A stretch of 46,379 nucleotides of DNA from a virus. Positions 7,007 to 15,648 of the stretch are shown one piece after another. The notes beneath the pieces are model-generated. The model worked only from the letters and a program-made list of their open reading frames with translations, was not told the DNA's origin and made no database searches. The DNA is taken from positions 1 through 46,379 of the IMG/VR virus record IMGVR_UViG_3300027976_000063; one strand, given 5' to 3'. Position numbers and translations under genes: made by a program. Every line of letters begins with the position of its first letter. Position 1 is the stretch's first letter.

Positions 7007-9370
7007 ATGGCTACATTAAAAAGTAAAAAAGTAAGTATACCGAGTAAGGCTAAAGTTCGTGTTGTGTGGGAAGATAAACCTGAAAACTACACTAAAGAAC
7101 GACAAAAAAGTATGCACACATACTTTGCTGAAAAATACAATAATAATAATATACAAGTAATATTCAAACCTAAAAAGGTTGATATCGAAGGGACCGAAGT
7201 TGAAATGACTATGGCTGATAATGTCATGGACCCGAATTACCAACAAAAATTATTTAAAGAGTGGATAAAGATTAACAATGTTGATGTCCAATGGGACCGT
7301 CTATTAAGTTTAGATGAAAAAGTTAATGAAAAATTATCACAAGAAAGGGAAACTGATTATCGATATAAAAATTGGTTCATCAAAGAATTAGAGTGGGAAA
7401 ACTTTTTATCATTTGGTGATAATAATAAATTATCATTTAAAGAGTTAGAGGGTATTACAACTGTTGATTCATTCCCCGAAAACATGGGTGGTAAAACAAC
7501 ATTAACGTTGGATTTATTATTGTTCTTATTCTTCAACACAACAACCAAAGGTACCACAGCAATCAAAATATTTAATAGATATCGTGATTGTGATGAGGTT
7601 AAGGTTAAAGGTGTTGTTACAATTGATGGTATGGATTACATCATCGAAAGAGTTGTGACTAGAAAATTAAAAAGAAATAGTACGGATTACACAACAAAAA
7701 CTGACCTTAATTTCCATAGGGTATTACCTGATGGTTCCATTGAGAATTTAGAGGGTGAACAAAGGAGAGAAACTGACGACCTAATTAAAAGGTCTATTGG
7801 TACTGTTGATGATTTTCTTTTAACTATTATAGCTGATGCTGATAACCTTGAAGATATAATTAAGGCTAAGACAACCGAAAAAGGGAGAACTTTATCTAGA
7901 TTTATTGGGTTGGAAGTTATCGAGGATAAAGAAAAGATATGTAAGGAAATGAAATCTAATTGGTCCAAGAGTTTAAAATCTGACCAATACAATACGCAGG
8001 ACCTTAAAACCATTATCACCACATCCAAAACAGATATTGAAGGAAGGTTATTAGATATTGAAACCAACACTGACAATATTACTGTTGTAAACCAAAAAAT
8101 CACAGATACAACCGAAATTAAAGAAAGTTTAATAGCACAAAAGAAAGAAATCGATAAAGATGTTATTAGTCTAAGACTTGATGACATTGAAAATGAAATA
8201 ATAAAAATCACATCAAACGGTAAAAAAGTTAAGGAAAAGTTTGTAAAACTTTCAACTGAATTTGAAGAGATGGTGGATATTGTTTATGATGAAGATAAAC
8301 ACGATGAATTGATTAAAGATGAAAGAAACCTTAGATTGAAAAGAGGTACACTTGGCAATGAAATCACTAATATTGAATCACTAATTAAAAACTTAGAAGA
8401 TGGTGAGTTTTGTAATACATGTAAACAACCGTTAGTTGACGTTGACCATACCAACGAAATTAAAGAAAATAATAAACTATTAGTTCAAACACAAAAAGAA
8501 TGGTTGGATATGTTGGATACAATTTCTAAAGCAGCTAAATTAGTTGAAGAACAAGATGGTGTTAAAAAAATAGCTGACGAATACTATAAACATGAGATGA
8601 TGATTTCTAAGTTAACCTTAGAGTTAGAGAACATGAGATTAAACCTTAAGGAACAAACTGAACTTAAGAAAAAGTATGAATCAAACATCGAAAACATCGA
8701 AAAAAATAAAGAAATTGATACTAAAATATTAGGGTATACATCAAAATTATCTAATTTAAATAGTGATAAAACTGGATATGAAAGGGTTATAACCATTAGT
8801 GGTTCCAAGATTGAATCATTGGAAAAAGATATAAAGAAAAATGAAGAGTTAATTGAAACCATTAAATTAGAGGAGGATATTAAAATAATATTTGACATAT
8901 ATACTAGAATGGTTGGTAAAAATGGTATTACTAAACTTATAATGAAAAGTGTTATACCAATGATTAACTCTGAGTTAGAAAGGTTATTAAATGACGTTGT
9001 CACTTTTAAATTAAGGGTAGATATAAACGATAAACAAGAGGTTGATTTCCTACTATGTAACGTAGAAAAAAACGTAGAGTACCCAATTAGTGAAGGTAGT
9101 GGATTGGAAAAAACAATTTCATCATTAGCCCTAAGGGTTGTGATGTCAAAAATTAGTTGTTTACCAAAACCAAACATCATAGTATTTGATGAATGTTTCG
9201 GTAAAGTAGCTAATGTGAACTTAGATTTTATAGGTGATTTCTTCCAAAAGTGTTCAGAAATGTTTCCGAACATATTTATAATCAGTCACAACCCATTAGT
9301 TAAGGATTGGTCGAAGAATATTATCACCGTTACGAAAATAAATGATGTATCTTCTTTGACATTAACTTAA
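7007..9370 (+). CDS. 46: Recombination endonuclease ATPase subunit, T4 gp46 / SbcC / Rad50-like
   Basis: SMC-like ATPase that drives the gp47 nuclease. I chose the ATG at 7007 over a TTG six bases upstream. Numbering from that ATG, an N-terminal extension of about 120 residues precedes the ATPase head. A divergent Walker A, PENMGGKTTL, sits near 157-166. Two long coiled-coil arms flank a zinc hook, CNTC, near 468-471. The signature motif is SEGSGLEKTISSLALR near 697, and Walker B is NIIVFDECFGKV near 723. At 787 residues it is longer than T4 gp46 (about 560), mainly because of the N-terminal extension and longer coils. It has its own promoter, although its partner gene lies 2 kb upstream. Confidence 0.92.
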   Translation: MATLKSKKVSIPSKAKVRVVWEDKPENYTKERQKSMHTYFAEKYNNNNIQVIFKPKKVDIEGTEVEMTMADNVMDPNYQQKLFKEWIKINNVDVQWDRLLSLDEKVNEKLSQERETDYRYKNWFIKELEWENFLSFGDNNKLSFKELEGITTVDSFPENMGGKTTLTLDLLLFLFFNTTTKGTTAIKIFNRYRDCDEVKVKGVVTIDGMDYIIERVVTRKLKRNSTDYTTKTDLNFHRVLPDGSIENLEGEQRRETDDLIKRSIGTVDDFLLTIIADADNLEDIIKAKTTEKGRTLSRFIGLEVIEDKEKICKEMKSNWSKSLKSDQYNTQDLKTIITTSKTDIEGRLLDIETNTDNITVVNQKITDTTEIKESLIAQKKEIDKDVISLRLDDIENEIIKITSNGKKVKEKFVKLSTEFEEMVDIVYDEDKHDELIKDERNLRLKRGTLGNEITNIESLIKNLEDGEFCNTCKQPLVDVDHTNEIKENNKLLVQTQKEWLDMLDTISKAAKLVEEQDGVKKIADEYYKHEMMISKLTLELENMRLNLKEQTELKKKYESNIENIEKNKEIDTKILGYTSKLSNLNSDKTGYERVITISGSKIESLEKDIKKNEELIETIKLEEDIKIIFDIYTRMVGKNGITKLIMKSVIPMINSELERLLNDVVTFKLRVDINDKQEVDFLLCNVEKNVEYPISEGSGLEKTISSLALRVVMSKISCLPKPNIIVFDECFGKVANVNLDFIGDFFQKCSEMFPNIFIISHNPLVKDWSKNIITVTKINDVSSLTLT

Positions 9371-9385
9371 AATTTTGTATATTTG
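9356..9385 (+). promoter_or_regulatory. Bacteroidetes-type promoter for 9421
   Basis: TTG (9356-9358), a 19-base spacer, and a perfect TATATTTG (9378-9385). The promoter overlaps the last codons of the gp46-like gene and lies 35 bases before the next start. Confidence 0.8.
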
Positions 9386-9420
9386 TGATAATAATTATTT
9401 ATTAAAAAATAAAAAAAAAT

Positions 9421-9906
9421 ATGGAAGATATGAACCGTTACCTGATTGTATTAATCGGAAATTCTAAAGGTATTGAAAAAGACCTAAATGAGATAGCTGA
9501 TAGAGACCATGGTGTTGATTTTGTTGATAGTAAGGTGTTATTCTTGGGTACATTTTTTAGCCCATACGATACATTAACGATACACGAAAAATTAGCACAT
9601 AGACCAGCTTTTCTTTTATTTGACATAACAGATACAGACAACTATGGGGTTAATTTACCAGCTAAATATTATATTGGATTATTCCCTGAAGCTAAAGAAA
9701 TTTTAGATAATCTTGAAGATTTAGAAAGTGATAAACCAGGTCGTACTAATGGTACATCAAACGCTAAATCTAAAGCAGGAAGTAAATCTAAAAAAATAGA
9801 GGAGTGTGACACTGTTAATGATATTCTAGATAAACTAGGTAGAAACAATTATAATAGGGAATGTTTAACCGAGAACGAACTTGAAATTTTGGACTCACAA
9901 AAATAG
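9421..9906 (+). CDS. Hypothetical protein
   Basis: 161 residues. The N-terminal part (1-95) looks like a compact alpha/beta domain. A low-complexity Lys/Ser/Gly linker follows (about 117-130). The C-terminal stretch CDTVNDILDKL...LTENELEIL (about 136-157) resembles the short 'iLdKi...gydsLt-eEk' helix pair found at the C-terminus of many Bacteroidetes proteins. A strong promoter stands directly in front. Function unknown. Confidence 0.7.
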   Translation: MEDMNRYLIVLIGNSKGIEKDLNEIADRDHGVDFVDSKVLFLGTFFSPYDTLTIHEKLAHRPAFLLFDITDTDNYGVNLPAKYYIGLFPEAKEILDNLEDLESDKPGRTNGTSNAKSKAGSKSKKIEECDTVNDILDKLGRNNYNRECLTENELEILDSQK

Positions 9907-9910
9907 ACAT

Positions 9911-10402
9911 ATGTTTAGAAAATTGTTTAATAGGTATTTTAGAAAAAAACGTAGACCCAACATAGTTGAAATGACACAAAAACTCACTCAGGCGTTAAAA
10001 CCGAGTGGTGGGTTAACTGTGGTTTATGAGGAACTAACGGAGTATGAAATCAAAGGTGTTTTATTTAAGTTACAAGATAAAGTCATTTGTCGTTCTAACG
10101 AATGTGGTCCATTATTGGTGGGGAGTATATTATCATTTTGGGACAACAATGGAAAATGGTCTAATTGTATTCCACAAATTTTGTGTGACAATGGTAGTGG
10201 TACTTGGAGTGTCATGGGTCACATTAAACCCTACACTGAGGAGTTAATAGAAATACTAACCCCAATGAGACCCCTAGAACAGTGGAATTATCTTTTATCC
10301 GATGATGTTAAGGAACTATATTCCTATACTAAGGAACAAATGGATAAAAAAGAAAAACAATATCAAATGGTACAAAAAAAGAAAGAAACCATTGCCAACT
10401 AA
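9911..10402 (+). CDS. Hypothetical protein
   Basis: 163 residues from the ATG at 9911, which leaves a 4-base gap after the preceding gene; a start 30 bases upstream would overlap that gene. The N-terminus is very basic (FRKLFNRYFRKKRRP), and the C-terminus is a Lys/Gln-rich helix. No family is recognised. Confidence 0.65.
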   Translation: MFRKLFNRYFRKKRRPNIVEMTQKLTQALKPSGGLTVVYEELTEYEIKGVLFKLQDKVICRSNECGPLLVGSILSFWDNNGKWSNCIPQILCDNGSGTWSVMGHIKPYTEELIEILTPMRPLEQWNYLLSDDVKELYSYTKEQMDKKEKQYQMVQKKKETIAN

Positions 10403-10443
10403 AGCATTATTAATACCTTTGACTAAAAAAAAATATCACACTT

Positions 10444-10911
10444 ATGACATTTGATGAATATAGGGAAGAGATAATAAACGGTAATAAAGTTGAATGGTAT
10501 GAAACAATGGTACCTGAAAAATTAATCACTCGAAGAGTTATGGCAATAGCTGACATGATGATGGAAGGGATAACCAAATTAGAAGGTGAAATTACAGACC
10601 ACAAAAAAGGTTCAAAAGAAAGAGGTAGTAAGGAAGGTTACTTAGCTAGTCAACTACATACCATAAGACACTTACCATTTAATCACAACGGATTAATCGA
10701 TGATTTTTATTTAATTAAATATAGAAAAATTACAGATGAACTTGAAAAAGACAAACCAAAAAAACAAACCACTCGTAAACTTAAACCACCCATAGTGGAT
10801 GATGAGGTTCCTAAAGTGGAACCTAAGGTAGAGACCGAGGGTAAACCTAAACCCGTAGTAACTAAGAGTAGAAAGAGTAAAAACAATGATTTAATATTTG
10901 GTAAAAAATAA
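10444..10911 (+). CDS. Hypothetical protein with Lys/Pro-rich tail
   Basis: 155 residues. The first 100 are predicted helical; the last 50 are a low-complexity tail of Lys, Pro, Val and Glu that ends in a basic cluster. It precedes the sigma factor gene by 14 bases and is probably cotranscribed with it. No family is recognised, so a link to transcription is only suggested by position. Confidence 0.65.
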   Translation: MTFDEYREEIINGNKVEWYETMVPEKLITRRVMAIADMMMEGITKLEGEITDHKKGSKERGSKEGYLASQLHTIRHLPFNHNGLIDDFYLIKYRKITDELEKDKPKKQTTRKLKPPIVDDEVPKVEPKVETEGKPKPVVTKSRKSKNNDLIFGKK

Positions 10912-10925
10912 ATAAATAAATAAAT

Positions 10926-11768
10926 ATGTCAAACACAAAACGTTTTATTGATACAACGGAGGATTCAATATCTAAATACCTTAAAGATGTAAGGAAACTT
11001 GATATGTTAACTGTTGATGAGGAGTCAGAATTAACTAAGTTAGTAGCTGAGGGTAATCAAAAAGCCACAGAAAAGTTGGTAACATCGAATTTAAGATTTG
11101 TTATTTCAGTAGCTAAAGAATATCAAAATCAAGGGTTACCCCTACCTGATTTAATTAATGAGGGTAATTATGGTTTAATAAAGGCAGCACACAAATTCGA
11201 CCCTACGAGAGGTTTTAGATTTATTTCATACGCTGTATGGTGGGTTAAACAATCAATAATCCAATCACTTAATGACCATTCTAGAACAGTTAGATTACCT
11301 GTTAACATCAACAACCAAGTTTCTAAATTGAAAAAAGAGATGTCTAGGTTCGAACAAGAAAATGGTAGGAAAGCAACTGGTAGTGATACACTTAGTGATG
11401 AGAAAGGTAATTTATTAGACATGAGTTTATTACTACACCCAAAATGTAGTTCCCTTAATGATAAAATTAATGAAGATGGTGATGAAGTTTTGGATGTAAT
11501 TGCTGACAACTCATTAACTAGACCTGATGAAGATGTTTACTCTGAGGATGTATTAAAATCTGAGTTGGGTAAAACATTATCGGTTTTATCTGAAAGAGAA
11601 AGAAAAATTATTGAAATGTATTTTGGTATGGATGGTAATCCTATGACCTTAGAACAAATTGGTGATGAGTTTGGGTTGACTAAGGAACGTATCAGACAGG
11701 TAAAGGAGAAATCTTTGAGAAAATTAAAAAACAATTGTGAGAACCTTTTTGACTTCATGTATAAATAA
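10926..11768 (+). CDS. RNA polymerase sigma-70 factor (primary-type, regions 1.2 to 4)
   Basis: Directs RNA polymerase to promoters. Region 1.2 is at about 11-45. Region 2 (50-120) carries the core-binding and -10 melting signature DLINEGNYGLIKAAHKFDPTRG... followed by FISYAVWWVKQSI. Region 3 begins at TVRLPVN (121-127). Region 4 (about 218-275) ends in the helix-turn-helix MTLEQIGDEFGLTKERIRQVKEKSLRKL. This resembles a full bacterial primary or group 2 sigma rather than the reduced T4 gp55. It lacks region 1.1, like Bacteroidetes primary sigmas. In T4 the late sigma gene also lies near genes 46 and 47, so this protein may be the functional counterpart. Its promoter target is unknown; the TATTTAT(A/G) box seen in front of many genes here is one candidate. 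Confidence 0.93.
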   Translation: MSNTKRFIDTTEDSISKYLKDVRKLDMLTVDEESELTKLVAEGNQKATEKLVTSNLRFVISVAKEYQNQGLPLPDLINEGNYGLIKAAHKFDPTRGFRFISYAVWWVKQSIIQSLNDHSRTVRLPVNINNQVSKLKKEMSRFEQENGRKATGSDTLSDEKGNLLDMSLLLHPKCSSLNDKINEDGDEVLDVIADNSLTRPDEDVYSEDVLKSELGKTLSVLSERERKIIEMYFGMDGNPMTLEQIGDEFGLTKERIRQVKEKSLRKLKNNCENLFDFMYK

Positions 11769-11788
11769 AACATAAAAAAAAACATAGT

Positions 11789-12076
11789 ATGATAACAGTA
11801 GATGATTTAAAAGATTGGATGGATGAAAATGGTGAAGACGTTGTTATGGACGGACCATATGATATACAGGATTGGGATGGTTTTGGTAGTAAAGTTATAA
11901 CGGAATTTAAAAAAGTTTATAACATCAAGACACCAATTAACCCTGAAGAATGGTATGATAATCTTTGGAATATCATTGGAGATGAGGGGTTAGATTATGA
12001 TGATGTTACGGACTTGGTGTTAAATGTTATGGCTAAATATCTTAACGAAAATAACATCACAGAATTAAAATATTAA
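11789..12076 (+). CDS. Acidic hypothetical protein
   Basis: 95 residues, strongly acidic (many Asp and Glu) with several Trp (MITVDDLKDWMDENGEDVV...). It lies 20 bases after the sigma factor gene and ends the operon just before a strong promoter. A small acidic protein beside a sigma gene could be an anti-sigma or DNA-mimic protein, but nothing in the sequence proves it. Confidence 0.65.
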   Translation: MITVDDLKDWMDENGEDVVMDGPYDIQDWDGFGSKVITEFKKVYNIKTPINPEEWYDNLWNIIGDEGLDYDDVTDLVLNVMAKYLNENNITELKY

Positions 12077-12084
12077 TAAAGTTA

Positions 12085-12114
12085 TTGCCCAACGGAATAT
12101 TTATTGTATATTTG
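12085..12114 (+). promoter_or_regulatory. Bacteroidetes-type promoter of a short transcription unit
   Basis: TTG (12085-12087), a 19-base spacer and a perfect TATATTTG (12107-12114). No annotated gene follows on this strand before the terminator at 12204-12234. Confidence 0.8.
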
Positions 12115-12120
12115 ATGTAT

Positions 12121-12234
12121 AAACAAAAACAAAGGTACCCCTCGTCAGAATACGGGGAGGTCGGCCACACCGAGGATGAGATGTGGTTTATCATCAAAGT
12201 ATTAAAAGGTTAACGAAAGTTAACCTTTTTTTTT
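12121..12234 (+). ncRNA. Candidate small structured RNA
   Basis: The stretch between a strong promoter and a perfect terminator is about 110 bases and is visibly richer in G and C than its surroundings. It offers several nested pairings, including CCACA with TGTGG, TCGG with CCGA, and CCTCG with CGAGG. A 32-codon frame exists from an ATG at 12115, but that ATG lies before the likely transcription start, so a noncoding RNA is the better reading. No known RNA family is recognised. Confidence 0.5.
12204..12234 (+). terminator. Intrinsic terminator with GAAA tetraloop
   Basis: A perfect 11-base-pair stem (12204-12214 with 12219-12229, AAAAGGTTAAC) closed by the stable loop GAAA and followed by T residues. 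It could also end the convergent gene on the minus strand, which finishes at 12233. Confidence 0.88.
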
Positions 12235-12622
12235 ATACGTATATTTGTAATTGACCTCGACTAACTTTAAAATCTTCTTTTTTCATCACAGTTATCGTTA
12301 CTAGATTCCATTTTGTGGGACTTTTTTGTTCGGGTAAAATAACAACATTTAAAAAATCCCCATCATCCTGACTAACAATAAACCTTCGTTTATCTACTAT
12401 ATTACCATCAATTATATTATAAATAATTTCTTGATTAGCGTCCTCCAATAACTCAATAATATCATCATCAGTTATGGAACCAATACCATGTCGGTTTTTT
12501 CTAAGGTTAGTATGACCACCAACGTCATGATGTAAATCAAAAGTAAATGTTACTTGACTTTTCATGATATGATACATCTCTTCTCTTAGTATCTCTTTTT
12601 TTATAATTGACCTTATACTCAT
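12233..12622 (-). CDS. Hypothetical protein with N-terminal IIKKE leader
   Basis: 129 residues from the ATG at 12622 (a longer frame begins at 12649). The N-terminus MSIRSIIKKEILREE belongs to a recurring set of basic/amphipathic N-terminal peptides in this window that end in (I/L)-X-E. The rest is a mixed fold with HHDVGGHTN (about 33-41) and no recognised family. A TATTTATG box lies 3 bases before the start codon. The presence of the leader suggests a virion-associated protein, which is inference. Confidence 0.6.
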   Translation of the reverse strand: MSIRSIIKKEILREEMYHIMKSQVTFTFDLHHDVGGHTNLRKNRHGIGSITDDDIIELLEDANQEIIYNIIDGNIVDKRRFIVSQDDGDFLNVVILPEQKSPTKWNLVTITVMKKEDFKVSRGQLQIYV

Positions 12623-12625
12623 AAC

Positions 12626-12633
12626 CATAAATA
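12626..12633 (-). promoter_or_regulatory. TATTTATG box before the 12622 minus-strand gene
   Basis: On the minus strand the octamer TATTTATG ends 3 bases before the ATG. The same box at a similar distance precedes the minus-strand gene starting at 23368. If it is a promoter core, the mRNA would be leaderless or nearly so. Confidence 0.35.
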
Positions 12634-12672
12634 TGGACTTTACCAACAAACGTATTATTTTTAATGTTATAA

Positions 12673-12680
12673 TATTTATA
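12673..12680 (+). promoter_or_regulatory. TATTTATA box, candidate late promoter for 12694
   Basis: The octamer lies 13 bases before the start codon of the first gene of the 12694-16724 run, in a divergent intergenic region that has a second box for the minus-strand gene. Confidence 0.4.
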
Positions 12681-12693
12681 TAAAAGAAAAACT

Positions 12694-13020
12694 ATGAAAT
12701 TGATTGAAAAAATTAAAAAACACAAATTACATATCATGGTAGTACTACTGGTGATATTTTTTTTCCGTTCCTGTAGTAAATCATCACAGGTGATGAAAAT
12801 GGAAAAGGTTATAACTAATAAGGAAACCGTAATTGATAGTCTTAGAATGGTCATACTATCCCAAAAAGACACAATCACTAACTTCCCTAACATCTTAAAT
12901 GGTGAAAAAATTAAAATACACTCCGAGTATGACAACTACATATCACAAAAAGATAGAGGTGAACAACTAATGGGGTTACATATGATTGTTAAGGATAACA
13001 TTAAACAACTACTTAAATGA
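12694..13020 (+). CDS. Small membrane-anchored protein
   Basis: 108 residues: a basic N-terminus, one hydrophobic segment (about 13-25, IMVVLLVIFFFRS), a Cys at 27, then a predicted helical periplasmic or cytoplasmic region. This is the topology of an anchored coiled-coil protein such as an inner-membrane spanin, but no family is recognised. Its stop overlaps the next start (ATGA), so it is coupled to another membrane protein gene. Confidence 0.6.
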   Translation: MKLIEKIKKHKLHIMVVLLVIFFFRSCSKSSQVMKMEKVITNKETVIDSLRMVILSQKDTITNFPNILNGEKIKIHSEYDNYISQKDRGEQLMGLHMIVKDNIKQLLK

Positions 13021-13781
13021 TACAAACGTTAAAAAAATTCAACTGGACTAAAAATATGTTTTTAGTACCGATAGTATTGGTAGCTGTCATTTCCATTTCA
13101 CACGTTGTTAGTTGGTATAGTTTATCTAACCCGATTAATTGGGCAATATATCTATCGATAGCCATTGAGGTTGGTGCTATGACATCACTTATTGCCGCAA
13201 CTAAAAAAATACGGGGTGGTGTTTGGTTTATGTTTGGGTTAGTTACATTCATTCAGATGATTGGTAATATATTTTATTCATATGCACAAATAGATGAAAC
13301 TGGTGGGTTATTCAGGAATTGGGTGGAACTTACGACACCACTATTTGAACTAATGGGTACTGAATCTAGTGAGATTATATCACACAAAAGGTGGTTAGCA
13401 TTATTAGAGGGTGGGTTATTACCACTTATCTCATTAACAGCCTTACATTTCTATACTAGATACGATGATTCTAACGACACGGACGTTGTTGTTGATGAAG
13501 ATGTAACACCAAACAACCCAAACGAAGACACAGACGATGAACAACAACATGACTTGGTTATGAATTCCGTGGTTGATGATATTAAAGAGGAATGGGACAC
13601 GATTGAGGATTTACTAAATAAACCACTCGACGAATATGAAGATGAGATTGAACAAACAATTACACAAAAGACACAGGAAAAGTTTTACCCACATGTTATT
13701 GATGAGGATATTAGAAGTAGAAAAATTATAAAAAAAGAAGATGGTCACACTAACATAGTGTTCCCAAAAAGGGATAAATAA
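13017..13781 (+). CDS. Polytopic membrane protein
   Basis: 254 residues. Four hydrophobic segments are visible in the first 150 residues (about 14-33, 40-60, 68-87 and 125-142), then a long, very acidic cytoplasmic tail rich in Asp, Glu and Asn ends in a basic patch. No transporter or holin family is recognised. It is coupled to the preceding anchored protein and is followed after 1 base by an amidase-like gene, so a role in the cell envelope or lysis is possible. Confidence 0.65.
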   Translation: MIQTLKKFNWTKNMFLVPIVLVAVISISHVVSWYSLSNPINWAIYLSIAIEVGAMTSLIAATKKIRGGVWFMFGLVTFIQMIGNIFYSYAQIDETGGLFRNWVELTTPLFELMGTESSEIISHKRWLALLEGGLLPLISLTALHFYTRYDDSNDTDVVVDEDVTPNNPNEDTDDEQQHDLVMNSVVDDIKEEWDTIEDLLNKPLDEYEDEIEQTITQKTQEKFYPHVIDEDIRSRKIIKKEDGHTNIVFPKRDK

Positions 13782-13782
13782 T

Positions 13783-14388
13783 ATGATTATAGATAAAAAA
13801 ACATATAATCTCCCTAAAACCAACTACCACCAACAGGAGTACACAAAAAAACAAATTGTTATTGGTCATACTGGTAGACAAGATATGAATCATTATAATT
13901 CGTGGATAAATCGTCATAATGGTAACTACACAAAAACATCAGCTTTTACAATAGATAGAGATGGAAAGGTATACCAACATTATGACCCAAAGTTTTATAG
14001 TGATTACATTTCCCTACACGACATGGGTCCATTTACAATACCAATAACCTTAACAAATGTTGGGTGGGTTTTAAAAGATGACATAAATGAAAGGTATTAC
14101 GATTGGTTAGGGCATAATTATATATTAGACGACAACGAAATTGTTCGTAAAAGATGGAGAAATAAAGATTATTGGGTAAAGTATACCGATGAACAATTAA
14201 AATCACTACTAAACTTAACTGATAAACTTTGTAAAGACTTCGGAATAAATAATAATTGTATAAGTCATACGGTATTTAACGAAGATGTTGATATTTATGA
14301 AGGTATAACATTTAAGAGTAATTATTATCAAGAGGTAACTGACATTAGTCCGGCTTTTGATATGGAAATATTTAAAACAACAATGTAA
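13783..14388 (+). CDS. Amidase_2 / PGRP-like domain protein
   Basis: 201 residues with the layout of zinc-dependent N-acetylmuramoyl-L-alanine amidases: strand plus first ligand IVIGHTG (25-31), the 'serine-threonine-Ala-Phe-x-Ile-Asp-x-Asp-Gly-Lys-Val-Tyr' strand (SAFTIDRDGKVYQHYD), and a late His in NCISHTVF followed by DISPAFDM. The canonical second active-site region is degenerate (the usual His in 'sthY/F' is replaced), so the enzyme may be weak or act as a binding protein. It sits among envelope and putative structural genes, and a second, more canonical amidase is at 19811. Confidence 0.7.
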   Translation: MIIDKKTYNLPKTNYHQQEYTKKQIVIGHTGRQDMNHYNSWINRHNGNYTKTSAFTIDRDGKVYQHYDPKFYSDYISLHDMGPFTIPITLTNVGWVLKDDINERYYDWLGHNYILDDNEIVRKRWRNKDYWVKYTDEQLKSLLNLTDKLCKDFGINNNCISHTVFNEDVDIYEGITFKSNYYQEVTDISPAFDMEIFKTTM

Positions 14389-14900
14389 TGGATGAAAGAA
14401 AATTTTTAGACAAGATAAGAAAAATGAAAGAGGCCGGTAATTCAATTAAACTTACTGAAATACAAGACATCAACCTAACTAACGGAAAACAAAAATTGGT
14501 TGAAAGTTATTTGAAACCTAGTTTACTAGTTGAAGAAGGTGAATTCACCGAAGAAGATGCTGAGGATGGTCAAGACATCTCATCTGATGAACAAAGGGAA
14601 GAAGAGAATGCTTTTAAGGACAAGGTCTCACAGTTAGTTGAATTTGAAAAAATAAAGGTATTTACTAAAACCGTAACGTGGGGTGGTGCGTTAATTAGAG
14701 AAGGTATTAATTGGTCATACACATTGGATGATAAAGTTGGTGCCTTTATTAGTACTAATGAAGATGATACCCTACAATTAACTGATGACATCTTAAATGT
14801 GATTAAAAACATTAGAGCTTATTACGATGTGTGGTCTGAGGAATGGTCAGGTCGACTCGTCGGTTCACCGACTAAAAATTCTGATGAAGATACACTTTAA
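14388..14900 (+). CDS. Hypothetical protein, possibly structural
   Basis: 170 residues, with an acidic stretch at about 50-75 and a C-terminal conserved-looking domain (WGGALIREGINWSYTLDDKVGAFI, then helices containing Trp). Its start overlaps the previous stop (TAATG). No family is recognised. It is followed closely by a homing-type nuclease gene, which often inserts beside conserved structural or replication genes. Confidence 0.6.
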   Translation: MDERKFLDKIRKMKEAGNSIKLTEIQDINLTNGKQKLVESYLKPSLLVEEGEFTEEDAEDGQDISSDEQREEENAFKDKVSQLVEFEKIKVFTKTVTWGGALIREGINWSYTLDDKVGAFISTNEDDTLQLTDDILNVIKNIRAYYDVWSEEWSGRLVGSPTKNSDEDTL

Positions 14901-14902
14901 CC

Positions 14903-15646
14903 ATGGATAGATTTTGTTTATATATACATAAAAAAAAGATTGATGATACACCATTTTATGTTGGCATCGGTGTTAAAGGTCGACCATATCGAAAAGATGG
15001 TAGGAGTGATTATTGGGTAAAATTTACAAAAAAACACGAGTACCATGTTGTGGTACTTGAAGAAAATTTAAGTTGGTTAGACGCTTGTGATAAAGAAATT
15101 AAACTAATCAACCAAATTGGTAGGGTTAAGTTAGGGAATGGACCACTAATCAATCTAACTTCTGGTGGTGAGGGATTTAATGGGAAACACACTGAAGAAA
15201 CTAAAAAATTAATCGGTGAGAAGGGTATTGGTAGAATACCGTGGAATAAGGGGTTAACAAACGAAACCGATGATAGGATTAAATTGATGTCAGAAAAAAG
15301 TGTTGGTCGAATACCGTGGAATAAGGGGTGTAATGGGTGTCAAGAATATACTGAGGAAAGAAATAAAAAAATTAGTTTAGCTGTAAGTGGGTTCAAACAC
15401 ACCGATGAAACTATAGAAAAAATAAGGTTTAGTGGTGTAGGTAGGTCACATAAACAAGTGACTAAAAATAAAATAAGTGATAAATTAAAAAAACCAGTCC
15501 TACAAATCAAAGATGGTCAAGTAATTAAAGAATGGGGTTCAATACAGGACGCACAAAATGAAACTGGGATTATGAACATATCATACGTTTGTTTGGGTAA
15601 AAGAAATAAAGCTGGTGGGTTTGGTTGGGAATTTAAATTGGTGTAA
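14903..15646 (+). CDS. GIY-YIG endonuclease with NUMOD repeats (free-standing homing type)
   Basis: 247 residues. The N-terminal GIY-YIG domain shows LYI (6-8) and FYVGIG (18-23) with the following Arg (27). Two repeated modules with a GRIPWNKG core (about 109-116 and 133-140) match NUMOD3 DNA-binding repeats, a third weaker copy follows, and the C-terminus PVLQIKDGQVIKEWGSIQDA... matches a NUMOD1 helix-turn-helix. This is the layout of phage Seg-like nucleases that cut a related phage at the homologous site and spread their own gene. It stands between a putative structural gene and a spanin-like pair with almost no spacing. Confidence 0.9.
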   Translation: MDRFCLYIHKKKIDDTPFYVGIGVKGRPYRKDGRSDYWVKFTKKHEYHVVVLEENLSWLDACDKEIKLINQIGRVKLGNGPLINLTSGGEGFNGKHTEETKKLIGEKGIGRIPWNKGLTNETDDRIKLMSEKSVGRIPWNKGCNGCQEYTEERNKKISLAVSGFKHTDETIEKIRFSGVGRSHKQVTKNKISDKLKKPVLQIKDGQVIKEWGSIQDAQNETGIMNISYVCLGKRNKAGGFGWEFKLV

Positions 15647-15648
15647 CT

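Noticed and set aside
4961-9273. Long minus-strand open frames opposite the helicase and gp46-like genes
   Set aside because: They are hydrophobic shadow frames of AT-rich coding sequence; the plus-strand genes have clear family motifs.
12115-12213. A 32-codon frame starting at the ATG 1 base after the TATATTTG element
   Set aside because: The ATG lies before the expected transcription start, and the segment has strong RNA pairing; it is treated as part of a small RNA instead.
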